A stretch of DNA of 7,978 nucleotides from Dehalococcoidia bacterium (GCA_016783225.1 JADHWZ010000106.1:1-7978); one strand, 5' to 3'. Positions 1 through 6,896 are shown, counted from the first letter of the stretch. Notes: a model not told the origin generated them from the letters alone. Program-made: numbers and translations.

Positions 1-1560
1 CTTGGCGGTATAGACATCGGGAATAGCCAGGACCTCCTGCCTTTGCTCTTCGGGGAGAGGCTCATCCAGGGCCAGAATCATGAGGGCTTGTCCTCGGGGC
101 TGGAGCCGTACCAGTTGCATGGAGCTGATATTGATATCTACCTTGCCGGTGATGTTCCCCACAGCCCCAATAAGCCCCGGGCGGTCACGGTGATCGCTGA
201 ACAGGAAATAGGCACCGGTGGGAATGATATCCGGCCAGAAGCTGTTTACCTTGACGATATGAGTTTCCCCACGCAATACGGTGCCAGCGACTGTAGTAGT
301 TCCGGCATCGGTGACAACTTCCAGAGTGATCAGGTTGGCGTAGTTCTCGCATGTGGTCTTTTTCTGCTCGACAATCTTAATGCCTCGCTGGGCAGCGATA
401 AAGGTGGCATTTACCAGATTGATCCTTTCTTCGGTTATCCCTTCCAGCAAGCCGCCGATTATCGAGGCTTTCACGGCGGTGGCATCATAGTCGGCAATCT
501 CACCGCTGCACTCAATCTGGATACCTTTCACATGGCCTTCCATTAGCTGTCTGGCCAAGCTGCCGAGCGTTGAAGCCACCTGAATAAACGGAGCCAACAC
601 GGATAGAACCTCAGCCGGAATCTGAGGGGCATTCACCGCGTACTTGGCGGCCTGCCCCTTCAACACGGCCAGGACCTGCTCGGCAGCTTGCAGGGCAACC
701 CCGGCCTGCGCCTCAGTGGTGGAGGCACCAAGATGGGGAGTTACGATAATTCTATCACTCTTGAAAAGCGGGCTGTCGGTCGCCGGCTCGGTGGCAAAAA
801 CATCCACCGCGGCGCCAGCCAGTTTGCCTGCCTCAACTGCCTTGAACAGAGCGTCTTCATCAACTAGCCCCCCACGGGCGCAATTGATGATACGCGCTGT
901 TGGTCTCATCTTGCCCAGTTCCTTGGCACCAATCAGTCCCCTGGTAGCCGAAGTCAGCGGCAGATGAAGGGTGATGAAGTCGGATTCTTTGAGCAACTGC
1001 TCCACGGGAAGCAACTCCACACCCAGGTTATGGGCATAGTCCGGGGAGACGAAGGGGTCATAGCCAACCAGGCGCATTTCGAAAGACTGGGCCCGCCGGG
1101 CCACCTCTGAGCCGACATTGCCCAATCCGATGATGCCCAGGGTCTTGTTGTTCAGTTCAGTGCCCACGTAGTCACTCCGCTGCCAGACACCTGATTTGAG
1201 CCGAGCATCGGCCTGAGGAATATGGCGCGCCAGAGCCAGCATCAAGGCAATAGTGTGTTCGGCGGCAGCTATGGTGTTGCCAGTGGGGGCATTGACCACG
1301 ACCACGCCACGGCGGGTAGCAGCCTCGACATCAATATTGTCCAGCCCAACACCGGCCCGGGCGATAACCTGAAGCTTTCGGCCAGCCTCAATGATGTCGG
1401 CAGTGGCCCGGGTCTCGCTACGCACTACCAGGGCTTCGTAATCGCCGATTATGCTCTTGAGCTCCTCGGGCTTGAGATTGAGCTTGACATCGACCTCGGC
1501 CTGAGCCCGTAATGCCTCTATTCCTTCCTCAGCTACCGGGTCCGCAACCAGAACTTTCAT
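1..1560 (-). CDS. serA: D-3-phosphoglycerate dehydrogenase (long form with ACT domain), 3' end cut by window edge
   Basis: Oxidises 3-phosphoglycerate to 3-phosphohydroxypyruvate with NAD+, the first step of serine synthesis, in the cytosol. Reading leftward from the ATG, 520 codons are open to the window edge. Long-form SerA proteins have about 525-530 residues, so only a few C-terminal residues should be missing. The N-terminal substrate-binding part has ARAGVGLDNID (about 67-77). The Rossmann motif GLGNVG is at 145-150. The catalytic Arg is R229 in NCARGG, the Glu is E258 in TEP, and the His is H276 in PHLGAST. An intervening domain spans about 310-445. The C-terminal ACT domain starts near 452 with HRDRPGLIG and is normally the serine-feedback site. 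The ATG has a purine-rich stretch (GGAAGGAAGTGAG) upstream. It is the last visible gene of the leftward operon, 74 bases after the class V aminotransferase that probably supplies the next step. The identification is secure; serine sensitivity is inference. Confidence 0.96.
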   Translation of the reverse strand, partial: MKVLVADPVAEEGIEALRAQAEVDVKLNLKPEELKSIIGDYEALVVRSETRATADIIEAGRKLQVIARAGVGLDNIDVEAATRRGVVVVNAPTGNTIAAAEHTIALMLALARHIPQADARLKSGVWQRSDYVGTELNNKTLGIIGLGNVGSEVARRAQSFEMRLVGYDPFVSPDYAHNLGVELLPVEQLLKESDFITLHLPLTSATRGLIGAKELGKMRPTARIINCARGGLVDEDALFKAVEAGKLAGAAVDVFATEPATDSPLFKSDRIIVTPHLGASTTEAQAGVALQAAEQVLAVLKGQAAKYAVNAPQIPAEVLSVLAPFIQVASTLGSLARQLMEGHVKGIQIECSGEIADYDATAVKASIIGGLLEGITEERINLVNATFIAAQRGIKIVEQKKTTCENYANLITLEVVTDAGTTTVAGTVLRGETHIVKVNSFWPDIIPTGAYFLFSDHRDRPGLIGAVGNITGKVDINISSMQLVRLQPRGQALMILALDEPLPEEQRQEVLAIPDVYTAK

Positions 1561-1580
1561 AGCAACTCACTTCCTTCCCA

Positions 1581-1621
1581 CAGGCAGACAGCCAGACAGG
1601 CAGACAGGCCTGAGGGCCTGT
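1581..1621. repeat. Short direct repeat plus 7-bp hairpin in the aminotransferase-serA gap
   Basis: CAGGCAGACA occurs at 1581-1590 and again at 1597-1606 (16-base period). It runs into a perfect 7-bp stem, ACAGGCC (1604-1610), loop TGAG, GGCCTGT (1615-1621). No T-run follows on either strand, so a Rho-independent terminator is not supported. In the transcript the hairpin lies between the two genes, about 44 bases before the serA start. It could affect mRNA processing or stability, or it may be a small degenerate repeat. Confidence 0.4.
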
Positions 1622-1634
1622 GCCTACATCTGGC

Positions 1635-2714
1635 CTATGAACTCGCCTGCGGCAACGCTTTGCCCAGGGCCTCCAGGACTTCCTTGATATCGTCCTCTGT
1701 CACCCAGCCCAGGTGGCCGATGCGAAAGATCTTTCCCGCGAGATTAGCCTGTCCCCCAGCCAGAACTACCTTGTGCTCTTCCCTCAATATCTGGAGCAGC
1801 CTGGCTACGTCGAGTCCGTCGGAAGCCTTGACCGCGGTTATGGTGTCGGAGGCACATTTCTCATCGGCGAACAGAGACAGACCGAGCGATTTCACCCCAC
1901 TTCGGGCCATATCGGCGCTTCTGGTATGACGGGCAAAGATGTTGGGCAACCCCTCGGCCAGCATCATATCCAGTGCAACGGCGAAGCCAAAGAATACGGA
2001 AACCGGCGGGGTCCACGGTGTTTGTCCCTTCTCCAGATAGCTCCTGGCTTTGGTGAAGTCCCAGTAGAACCGGGGCATCTTGGCCTTCGCATGGGCCTGC
2101 CACGCGGCGTCGCTGACACTGACCATAGCCAGTCCCGGCGGCACCATCCAGCCTTTCTGAGACCCGGTAACCACCACGTCACACTGCCAGGCGTCAACCG
2201 GCAGGTCGATGGACCCGAGTGCGCTTATGGCATCCACCAGGAGAAGTTTGTCGAACTCCTTAACGATGGCGCTGATGGACTTCAGGTCGTTGGTGACCGC
2301 GGTGGAAGTCTCGTTGTGAGTTATTAGGACCGCGCTGATCCCGGCGTCCGCCTTCAAGGACTGGCGCACAGCTTCCGGGTCGGCCGCTGTGCCAAACTCG
2401 AAATTGAGATGTGTTACCTCGGCACCGTAGGACTCAGCAATTTCAGCAAAGCGGTTGCCAAAGACACCGACAGACACAGACAGGACCTTGTCGCCCGGTG
2501 ACAGGGTATTGACGATAGCTGCCTCCATACCACCAGTTCCTGAGCCAGTCAGCAGGAAAACGTCGTTCCTGGTCTGAAACAGCTGTTTCAGCTTCGCCGT
2601 AGCATCCTGAATAATGTCGGCGAATTCCTTGCCCCGGTGGTTTATCATCTGCCTGCCCATGGCTTGCAGAACCTCCGGCGGACAAGGGGTGGGGCCGGGT
2701 ATCCTTAATTGCAT
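1635..2714 (-). CDS. Class V PLP aminotransferase (alanine/serine-glyoxylate type), probable phosphoserine aminotransferase substitute
   Basis: A 359-residue, fold-type I, PLP-dependent enzyme of the alanine-glyoxylate/serine-pyruvate aminotransferase family, acting in the cytosol. The family N-terminus IPGPTP is at 5-10. The PLP-phosphate loop SGTGG is at 58-62. An HNETSTA substrate/cofactor segment is at 133-139. D161 in LVDAISALG should pair with the pyridine nitrogen. K187 in TGSQKGW is the Schiff-base lysine. R331 in FRIGHLG should hold the substrate carboxylate. The ATG has a strong GGAGGTG five bases upstream, which fixes the start. It lies 27 bases after tyrS and 74 before serA. Because serA is the next gene and no SerC-type enzyme is seen here, I infer that it makes phosphoserine from phosphohydroxypyruvate. 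Alanine-glyoxylate or serine-glyoxylate transamination is the alternative. Family is certain; substrate is not. Confidence 0.93.
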   Translation of the reverse strand: MQLRIPGPTPCPPEVLQAMGRQMINHRGKEFADIIQDATAKLKQLFQTRNDVFLLTGSGTGGMEAAIVNTLSPGDKVLSVSVGVFGNRFAEIAESYGAEVTHLNFEFGTAADPEAVRQSLKADAGISAVLITHNETSTAVTNDLKSISAIVKEFDKLLLVDAISALGSIDLPVDAWQCDVVVTGSQKGWMVPPGLAMVSVSDAAWQAHAKAKMPRFYWDFTKARSYLEKGQTPWTPPVSVFFGFAVALDMMLAEGLPNIFARHTRSADMARSGVKSLGLSLFADEKCASDTITAVKASDGLDVARLLQILREEHKVVLAGGQANLAGKIFRIGHLGWVTEDDIKEVLEALGKALPQASS

Positions 2715-2741
2715 TGTTTCACCTCCGCGTTTTCTTAGGAA

Positions 2742-3932
2742 TCAGGTAGAGGCAAAGCGACGTTTGCCTACCTTGATTATACTACCTTGCTTGATTTTTG
2801 CCACCTCCATATCCTCAGTGACCGTTTCCCCGTCAATCTCGATGGCGCCCTGAGACAGCAGACGCCTCGCCTCCGAGCGACTCTTCGTCAGCCCAGCTCT
2901 GGTCAACTCAGCAGTAAGTGTAACCCCGAGGCCAATCGAAGTGTTCAGGCCTACTACGTCCTCTGGCACCTCTCCCTTTTGGACCACTCTGGCGAAATGG
3001 TCTTCGGCTTCACGGGCAGCCGGAGCGCCGTGAAACTGGGCCACGATTTCATAGGCCAGTCGCTTCTTGACATTCATGGGGTTAAGCGACTGGTCGGCCA
3101 TCTGCTCCTCGAACCGGGCGATTTCTTCGTCGGGAACATCGGTCACCAGCTCAAGGTAGTCAATAATGAGGGTGTCAGGAATTGACATAGCCTTGCCATA
3201 GATTTCGTTTGGTGGCTCGTCAACACCTATATAATTACCCAGGCTCTTGCTCATCTTCTGGCTGCCATCGGTACCGACAAGAAGGGGAACCAGAAACACC
3301 TGCTGAGGGCGTTGCCCCACCATCTGCTGCAGTTCCCTGCCCACAAGGCAATTGAACTTCTGGTCGGTGCCGCCGAACTCCACGTCAGCCTCTATAGCCA
3401 CCGAATCATAGGCCTGTAGCAACGGGTAAAGCAGTTCGGTGATAGCAATGGGGCGCCCCGAGCTGTATCGCTGCCCGAAGTCCTCCCTGGCAAGGAACTG
3501 AGCCACGGTGAACTTACTGGTGAGCTTGATGACCTCCTCAAGGCCGAACTTGGCGAACCACTCACTCTGCCACCTCACCTCAGTTTTATCCTTGTCGACC
3601 ACTTTGAAGAACTGCTCCATATAGGTTTTGGCATTGGTCTGCACTTCATCGGCAGAGAGCATGGGCCGGGTAGCTGACGCACCACTGGGGTCGCCAATCT
3701 GGGCTGTCCAGTCACCGACGATAAGGACAACCTGGTGGCCTTTTTCCTGAAGCTGACGGAGTTTCCTCAAGCCGACCACATGTCCCAGGTGGATGTCGGG
3801 ACAACTGGGGTCAAAACCTTGTTTCAACCTCAAGGGCTTTCCTGCCTCCAGTAGCCTTACCAGCTCGTCTTCGACTATGGTTTCGGCTACCCCCCGCTTC
3901 AACAGCCATTTAAGCTCCGGACTACTCATCAT
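2742..3932 (-). CDS. tyrS: Tyrosyl-tRNA synthetase (KMSKS subfamily, S4 domain)
   Basis: Class I aminoacyl-tRNA synthetase that attaches tyrosine to tRNA-Tyr in the cytosol. From the chosen ATG the protein has 396 residues. The HIGH-type signature is HLGH at 48-51, inside DPSCPDIHLGH. The segment GDWTAQIGDPSG (73-84) and the tyrosine-pocket region LLYPLLQAYDSVAI (167-180) follow. The KMSKS loop is at 226-230. An RNA-binding S4 domain covers about 335-392, including SRSEARRLLSQGAI. The intact KMSKS (not KFGKS/T) and the length fit the second bacterial TyrRS subfamily. The frame stays open upstream to a TTG at 3950, which would add MNFELA. Those codons lie in an AT-rich repeat and the TTG has no Shine-Dalgarno sequence, so I prefer the ATG at 3932 (the adjacent ATG at 3929 is equally possible). 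The gene is 128 bases after ribF and 27 before the aminotransferase. Confidence 0.96.
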   Translation of the reverse strand: MMSSPELKWLLKRGVAETIVEDELVRLLEAGKPLRLKQGFDPSCPDIHLGHVVGLRKLRQLQEKGHQVVLIVGDWTAQIGDPSGASATRPMLSADEVQTNAKTYMEQFFKVVDKDKTEVRWQSEWFAKFGLEEVIKLTSKFTVAQFLAREDFGQRYSSGRPIAITELLYPLLQAYDSVAIEADVEFGGTDQKFNCLVGRELQQMVGQRPQQVFLVPLLVGTDGSQKMSKSLGNYIGVDEPPNEIYGKAMSIPDTLIIDYLELVTDVPDEEIARFEEQMADQSLNPMNVKKRLAYEIVAQFHGAPAAREAEDHFARVVQKGEVPEDVVGLNTSIGLGVTLTAELTRAGLTKSRSEARRLLSQGAIEIDGETVTEDMEVAKIKQGSIIKVGKRRFAST

Positions 3933-3956
3933 CGCCAACTCAAAATTCAAAGGTTA

Positions 3957-4070
3957 AAAGCCAAAATGACAAATAAAAATCCAAATATCGTTCGTTGCTC
4001 CTCAGAGCCAACCACCAGAATTCCTTTCTGAGTCTTGACTGTAGTTTTGCATTTTGGATTTTAGCTTTTA
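3957..4070. repeat. AT-rich imperfect inverted-repeat element between ribF and tyrS
   Basis: The left arm near 3957-3987 contains AAAAGCCAAAAT and AAAATCCAAAT. The right arm near 4041-4070 is its approximate reverse complement, containing GCATTTTGGATTTTAGCTTTT split over the ribF stop codon. In the leftward transcript AAAAGCUAAAAU can pair over 12 bases with AUUUUGGCUUUU (one G-U). Alternatively AAAAUCCAAA pairs perfectly over 10 bases with UUUGGAUUUU, so two competing folds exist. An inner pair, CTCAGA (4001-4006) and TCTGAG (4027-4032), lies between the arms. The composition differs sharply from the GC-rich flanking genes. It looks like a miniature repetitive element within the operon; it has no T-run terminator geometry I would trust. 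Confidence 0.5.
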
Positions 4071-5002
4071 CACTTCCTCATTCGCTTGTCGAAGATCGCC
4101 CTTGCCTGCTCTACGTCCTTTGTTATTTGGGCCTTCAGTTCCTCTGCATTGTTGAAGCGCTTTTCGTCTCTCAGCTTATCTACAAGGTCAATCCTGAGCC
4201 TCTGCTCACGCAACTCCCATTCATAGTCCAGGAGGTAGGTTTCCACCAGGCGCTTCCCACCCCCAAAGGTAGGGCGAACGCCGACGTTGGTCACCGAAGG
4301 CAACGACTCGCCGTCAATATGGGCGACAGTAACATAGACTCCATCACTGGGCAGCGCTTGCTCCGGCTTTACGTCCAGATTAGCGGTAGGATATCCCAGG
4401 GTTCTGCCTCGCTCATCACCAGACACTACCTGACCACGGAGAGTAAAGGGTCGCCCGAACAGTCTTTCCACCCTTTTCATATCACCTTCAGCCAAGGCCT
4501 GACGGACAGCGCTGCTACTTATCACTTCGCCGTCGAGGACTATCGGTGGTATCACTTCAACACTGAAGCTCATTTCTTTCCCCAGAAGTCGAAGCCCGTC
4601 GGCGTCGCCTTCCCTATTCCTACCCAGAGCGAAGTCAGGGCCAACTATCAGGCCGCGCATCTTCAGGTGTTCTCTGAGTAGCTGGACGAAGTCCGGGGCA
4701 GTCATCTGAGCTAGCTCAGGTGTGAACGGCAAGGCTACTATCACGTCCATCCCCAGGCTTCGAAGGAGGTCAATTCTACTCTCCAGGTCACCCAGCCACA
4801 GCAGATTGCTGCCAGCAGACAGCACCATTTGTGGATGAGACTTGAAAGTAACAACACCGCTGAGCCAGTTCCTTTTCTTAGCTTCGTCTCTCAGGTGGGT
4901 TAGCAGGCGTTGATGCCCCAGGTGAACCCCGTCGAAGACACCGACGGTAAGCAGCGTTTCCCCCCGCGGTTTCACTTTAGCAAGCTCGTCTTCAATCTGC
5001 AT
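4061..5002 (-). CDS. ribF: Bifunctional riboflavin kinase / FAD synthetase
   Basis: Phosphorylates riboflavin to FMN and adenylylates FMN to FAD in the cytosol. From the ATG the protein has 313 residues, normal for the family. The N-terminal nucleotidyltransferase module has GVFDGVHLGH (21-30, with the HxGH motif), GPDFALGRNREGD (121-133) and ISSSAVR (161-167). The C-terminal kinase module has GRTLGYPTAN (199-208, the PTAN nucleotide/metal motif), DGVYV (220-224), NVGVRPTFGG (239-248) and the likely catalytic E254 in VETYLLD. The frame extends to a TTG at 5014 (four more residues), but that TTG has no ribosome-binding sequence. The ATG at 5002 has only a weak GGA seven bases upstream. It starts 34 bases after aroF. 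The 3' end overlaps one arm of the AT-rich inverted element, so the last codons and the stop are within repeat sequence. Its presence among amino-acid genes is unexplained by pathway. Confidence 0.96.
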   Translation of the reverse strand: MQIEDELAKVKPRGETLLTVGVFDGVHLGHQRLLTHLRDEAKKRNWLSGVVTFKSHPQMVLSAGSNLLWLGDLESRIDLLRSLGMDVIVALPFTPELAQMTAPDFVQLLREHLKMRGLIVGPDFALGRNREGDADGLRLLGKEMSFSVEVIPPIVLDGEVISSSAVRQALAEGDMKRVERLFGRPFTLRGQVVSGDERGRTLGYPTANLDVKPEQALPSDGVYVTVAHIDGESLPSVTNVGVRPTFGGGKRLVETYLLDYEWELREQRLRIDLVDKLRDEKRFNNAEELKAQITKDVEQARAIFDKRMRKCKS

Positions 5003-5036
5003 GACTAGTTCCAATAATCGGTTGCAGGACTTCGGG

Positions 5037-6077
5037 CTAGGGCTCGACTCGGGCAGACAGGCTAGCCAGAGACCGACCGACGGCAGCGGCCACAGGTTTC
5101 AGTTGAGACATAAGTCGCTGGAAATTCTCGAAAGTAAGCGACTGCGGGCCATCTTTGAGAGCCAAATCCGGGTGGGGATGAACCTCAACCATTATCCCGT
5201 CAGCCCCAGCGGCTACAGCAGCCAGCGCCATGGCCGGCACCAGATACCACTTGCCCGTACCATGGCTCGGGTCCGCAATAATCGGCAAATGGCTAACTTT
5301 CTCGATGACTGGAATAGCGCTTAAGTCCATAGTATTGCGCGTATAGGTTTCGAAGGTTCTAATGCCTCGTTCGCAGAGCATGAGCTGCTCATTACCCTGA
5401 GCCAGAATGTATTCAGCAGCCAGCAGCCACTCCTGAATGGTAGCTGATAGGCCACGCTTCAGCATTACTGGTTTCCCGGTCTTGCCAACTTCCTCGAGGA
5501 GATTGAAGTTCTGCATATTGCGGGCCCCTATCTGGATGATATCAGCATACTTGGCTACCATCACTACTTCGGCCGGCGCCATAACTTCAGTTACGATAGG
5601 CAACCCGGTCTGCTCCCTCACTTGAGCCAGGAGCTCGAGGCCGTGCTCACCCAGGCCCCGGAACTGGTAGGGCGAGGTGCTTGGCTTAAAGGCACCGCCG
5701 CGCAGGATAGTGGCACCAGCGGCCTTCACCGCCCTAGCCGTGTCAAGTAGCTGCTGTTCGTTTTCTACAGCGCACGGTCCGGCCATGACCACTATGCCCT
5801 CGCCACCAATGGTGATCCCACCAACCGTGACCGTAGTATCCTGGGGGTGCAACTCACGGCCGCAGAGCTTATACGGCTTGCTGATCGGTATGACTTCATC
5901 GACGCCAGGGAGCATTTCCAGCGCGTCCCGGAGTTCGGGGAAAGCCTGGCCCAGCACCCCAATGATGGTGCGTTCTACCCCCTGAGACAAATGCTCCCGT
6001 AAGCCAGCCGCCTGAATCCGCTTAATAACCCCGGCGACTTGCTCGTCACTCGAACCAAGTTTCATTACTACAATCAT
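5037..6077 (-). CDS. aroF: 3-deoxy-7-phosphoheptulonate (DAHP) synthase, type I-beta with N-terminal regulatory domain
   Basis: Condenses phosphoenolpyruvate and erythrose 4-phosphate to DAHP, the committed first step of the shikimate pathway. The 346 residues align from memory with the Thermotoga maritima enzyme almost without gaps. A ferredoxin-like regulatory domain occupies about 1-70, followed by a TIM barrel. The expected metal ligands fall at the same positions as in that enzyme: C102 (AGPC), H272 (DPSH), E298 (VEVH) and D309 (LKDG). Substrate motifs [12 protein letters not shown] (126-137), IGARNMQNF (183-191) and LKRG (206-209) are intact. H29 and S31, associated with tyrosine feedback in T. 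maritima, are both present, so tyrosine inhibition is a reasonable inference. The start ATG overlaps the aroH stop as ATGA, with GAGG seven bases upstream inside aroH, which implies translational coupling. The symbol aroF follows common usage for this type. Confidence 0.96.
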   Translation of the reverse strand: MIVVMKLGSSDEQVAGVIKRIQAAGLREHLSQGVERTIIGVLGQAFPELRDALEMLPGVDEVIPISKPYKLCGRELHPQDTTVTVGGITIGGEGIVVMAGPCAVENEQQLLDTARAVKAAGATILRGGAFKPSTSPYQFRGLGEHGLELLAQVREQTGLPIVTEVMAPAEVVMVAKYADIIQIGARNMQNFNLLEEVGKTGKPVMLKRGLSATIQEWLLAAEYILAQGNEQLMLCERGIRTFETYTRNTMDLSAIPVIEKVSHLPIIADPSHGTGKWYLVPAMALAAVAAGADGIMVEVHPHPDLALKDGPQSLTFENFQRLMSQLKPVAAAVGRSLASLSARVEP

Positions 6078-6460
6078 GTTCTGTCCTCGCCGAGCCAGGT
6101 TTCGTCAGCTTCTCGCCTGAGCCCCTCTGCCCCCCTTAGATAAACGTGCTCTATCTCCTCATCCCTCCTCTCAGTATTGACCAGCATCAGGACTCTCAAG
6201 CACCCACGCAAGCTACCAGGAACATCCATTTCATGACCGCACAGCAAGGCAACTTTTGTCCAGCCCAGCTGCCGAGCGGCCGCCGCCGGAAAGGCAGCAT
6301 CAAGGTCAGGCGTCGTGCTAAACAGAATACAAGCCACGTCACCCACCTCAACCCGATTAGCTTCTGCCATCCCTTGAAGCAATTCCTTACTGGCAGCCAC
6401 TATGGCCTCTCGGGTATTCTCGGCCACTGTGGTAGCACCTCTTATGCCACGGCACCACAA
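6074..6460 (-). CDS. aroH: Monofunctional chorismate mutase, AroH type
   Basis: Rearranges chorismate to prephenate, the first step towards Phe and Tyr. From the TTG at 6460 the product is 128 residues, close to the 127 of Bacillus subtilis AroH, and begins [12 protein letters not shown] against the Bacillus [12 protein letters not shown]. With this start the active-site residues match: R7, F57, R63, C74, E77 (in HEMD), R89 and Y107 (in HVYL), with a one-residue shift after about 65. A longer frame begins with GTG at 6481, but its second and third codons are AGG AGG, which read better as the Shine-Dalgarno sequence of the TTG start (12-base spacing, rather long). It is the first gene of the leftward operon, about 30 bases below the predicted promoter, and overlaps aroF by 4 bases. 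Only the exact start is uncertain. Confidence 0.95.
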   Translation of the reverse strand: MWCRGIRGATTVAENTREAIVAASKELLQGMAEANRVEVGDVACILFSTTPDLDAAFPAAAARQLGWTKVALLCGHEMDVPGSLRGCLRVLMLVNTERRDEEIEHVYLRGAEGLRREADETWLGEDRT

Positions 6461-6472
6461 GTCGCGTCTATT

Positions 6473-6478
6473 CCTCCT
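6473..6478 (-). promoter_or_regulatory. Shine-Dalgarno AGGAGG deciding the aroH start
   Basis: On the minus strand AGGAGG lies 12 bases before the TTG at 6460 and only 3 bases after the first base of the competing GTG at 6481. A consensus ribosome-binding site inside the first three codons argues against the GTG, and homology to Bacillus AroH supports the TTG. Confidence 0.6.
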
Positions 6479-6480
6479 CA

Positions 6481-6505
6481 CGGGATTAGGTTAATAGCCT
6501 ACCCG
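6481..6505. promoter_or_regulatory. Imperfect dyad over the operon -10 box, possible operator
   Basis: Read on the plus strand: CGGG (6481-6484), a two-base AT bulge, TAGG (6487-6490), a seven-base centre, CCTA (6498-6501), CCCG (6502-6505). That gives 8 complementary pairs with one bulge, covering the predicted -10 box and start of transcription of the aroH operon. The position suits a repressor site, but I know no regulator for it, and chance is not excluded. Confidence 0.3.
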
Positions 6506-6524
6506 ATTTGGCGGTCATCGTCAA
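6496..6524 (-). promoter_or_regulatory. Sigma70-like promoter of the aroH-serA operon
   Basis: On the minus strand a -35 box TTGACG (6519-6524) is followed by a 17-base spacer and the -10 box TAGGCT (6496-6501). The -35 matches the consensus at 5 of 6 positions and the -10 at 3 of 6. Transcription would begin near 6489, leaving a leader of only about 30 bases before the aroH TTG. That is too short for an attenuator, T-box or riboswitch, so control of the operon would have to act at the promoter. Confidence 0.55.
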
Positions 6525-6603
6525 GAATTCCCCGGTTAAGCTGTTCAGCCTGTCATTTCACCTTTACATTTATTAAATGCCAGGTTGGTGCGAGCGCAGG
6601 GAC

Positions 6604-6740
6604 TATGGATTCCTCGGGCAGTCTATCCCGAGCGGGAGGTTTTTGGCGAAGTCTACCCTGAGCCGTCTCAGATTCTTCGCGGAGCCTGTCCTGAGCGTGA
6701 GATTCTTCGCGGAGTTTATCCTGAGCCAGAGGTGAGATTC
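6604..6740. repeat. Degenerate 30/33-base tandem repeat array
   Basis: Four units end in a common (T/C)CC(T/C)GAGC core at 6633, 6663, 6696 and 6726, spaced 30, 33 and 30 bases. The two best copies (6670-6696 and 6700-6726) share AGATTCTTCGCGGAG, then four variable bases, then TCCTGAGC. A partial fifth begins as GAGATTCTTC near 6734. The spacing is a multiple of three, so one forward frame reads through as a repetitive peptide with YPE(R/P), but it lacks a start signal. It resembles short intergenic repeats common in environmental Chloroflexota genomes (recalled, not searched). Confidence 0.7.
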
Positions 6741-6773
6741 TTCACTTCCTCTTCGCTTTGCTCAGAGCTTCGG

Positions 6774-6809
6774 TTCAGAATGACAGGTGGCGAAGGGTTC
6801 AGAATGACA
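6774..6809. repeat. Two copies of TTCAGAATGACA
   Basis: TTCAGAATGACA is exact at 6774-6785 and 6798-6809, 24 bases apart. A third copy with one change (TTCAGAATGATA) is at 6977-6988, beyond the 24-base array. The same period and core suggest that these belong to one family with the array at 6897-6968. Confidence 0.6.
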
Positions 6810-6867
6810 CGTTTCTGTGACAGTCCCCCGCCTATGGATGACGGCGGCGCGGTTATGCATACAACGG

Positions 6868-6887
6868 GTCACCTGTGGGCAGGTGAC
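6868..6887. repeat. Perfect 8-bp hairpin in the repeat cluster
   Basis: GTCACCTG (6868-6875), loop TGGG, CAGGTGAC (6880-6887) form a perfect inverted repeat. No T-run follows on either strand. It could be a protein-binding dyad or the core of a REP-like element rather than a terminator. Confidence 0.45.
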
Positions 6888-6896
6888 TCCTACGCA

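Noticed and set aside
43..1512. Rightward open frames of about 96-167 codons
   Set aside because: They lie wholly inside serA, whose minus-strand frame is open for 520 codons with all catalytic motifs.
1713..2327. Rightward 204-codon frame
   Set aside because: Antisense shadow of the class V aminotransferase; composition follows the opposite strand's codons and the product has no recognisable domain.
3995..4681. Rightward 228-codon frame
   Set aside because: Begins in the AT-rich repeat and overlaps ribF antisense; no ribosome-binding site and no family resemblance.
5003..5036. FMN riboswitch before ribF
   Set aside because: Only 34 bases separate aroF and ribF, which cannot hold the aptamer.
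6461..6495. T-box, attenuator or riboswitch before the Tyr-related operon
   Set aside because: From the predicted transcription start the leader is about 30 bases, too short for any of these.
6146..6661. Rightward 171-codon frame across the aroH start and promoter
   Set aside because: Runs antisense to aroH and through the promoter into the repeats; no start signal.
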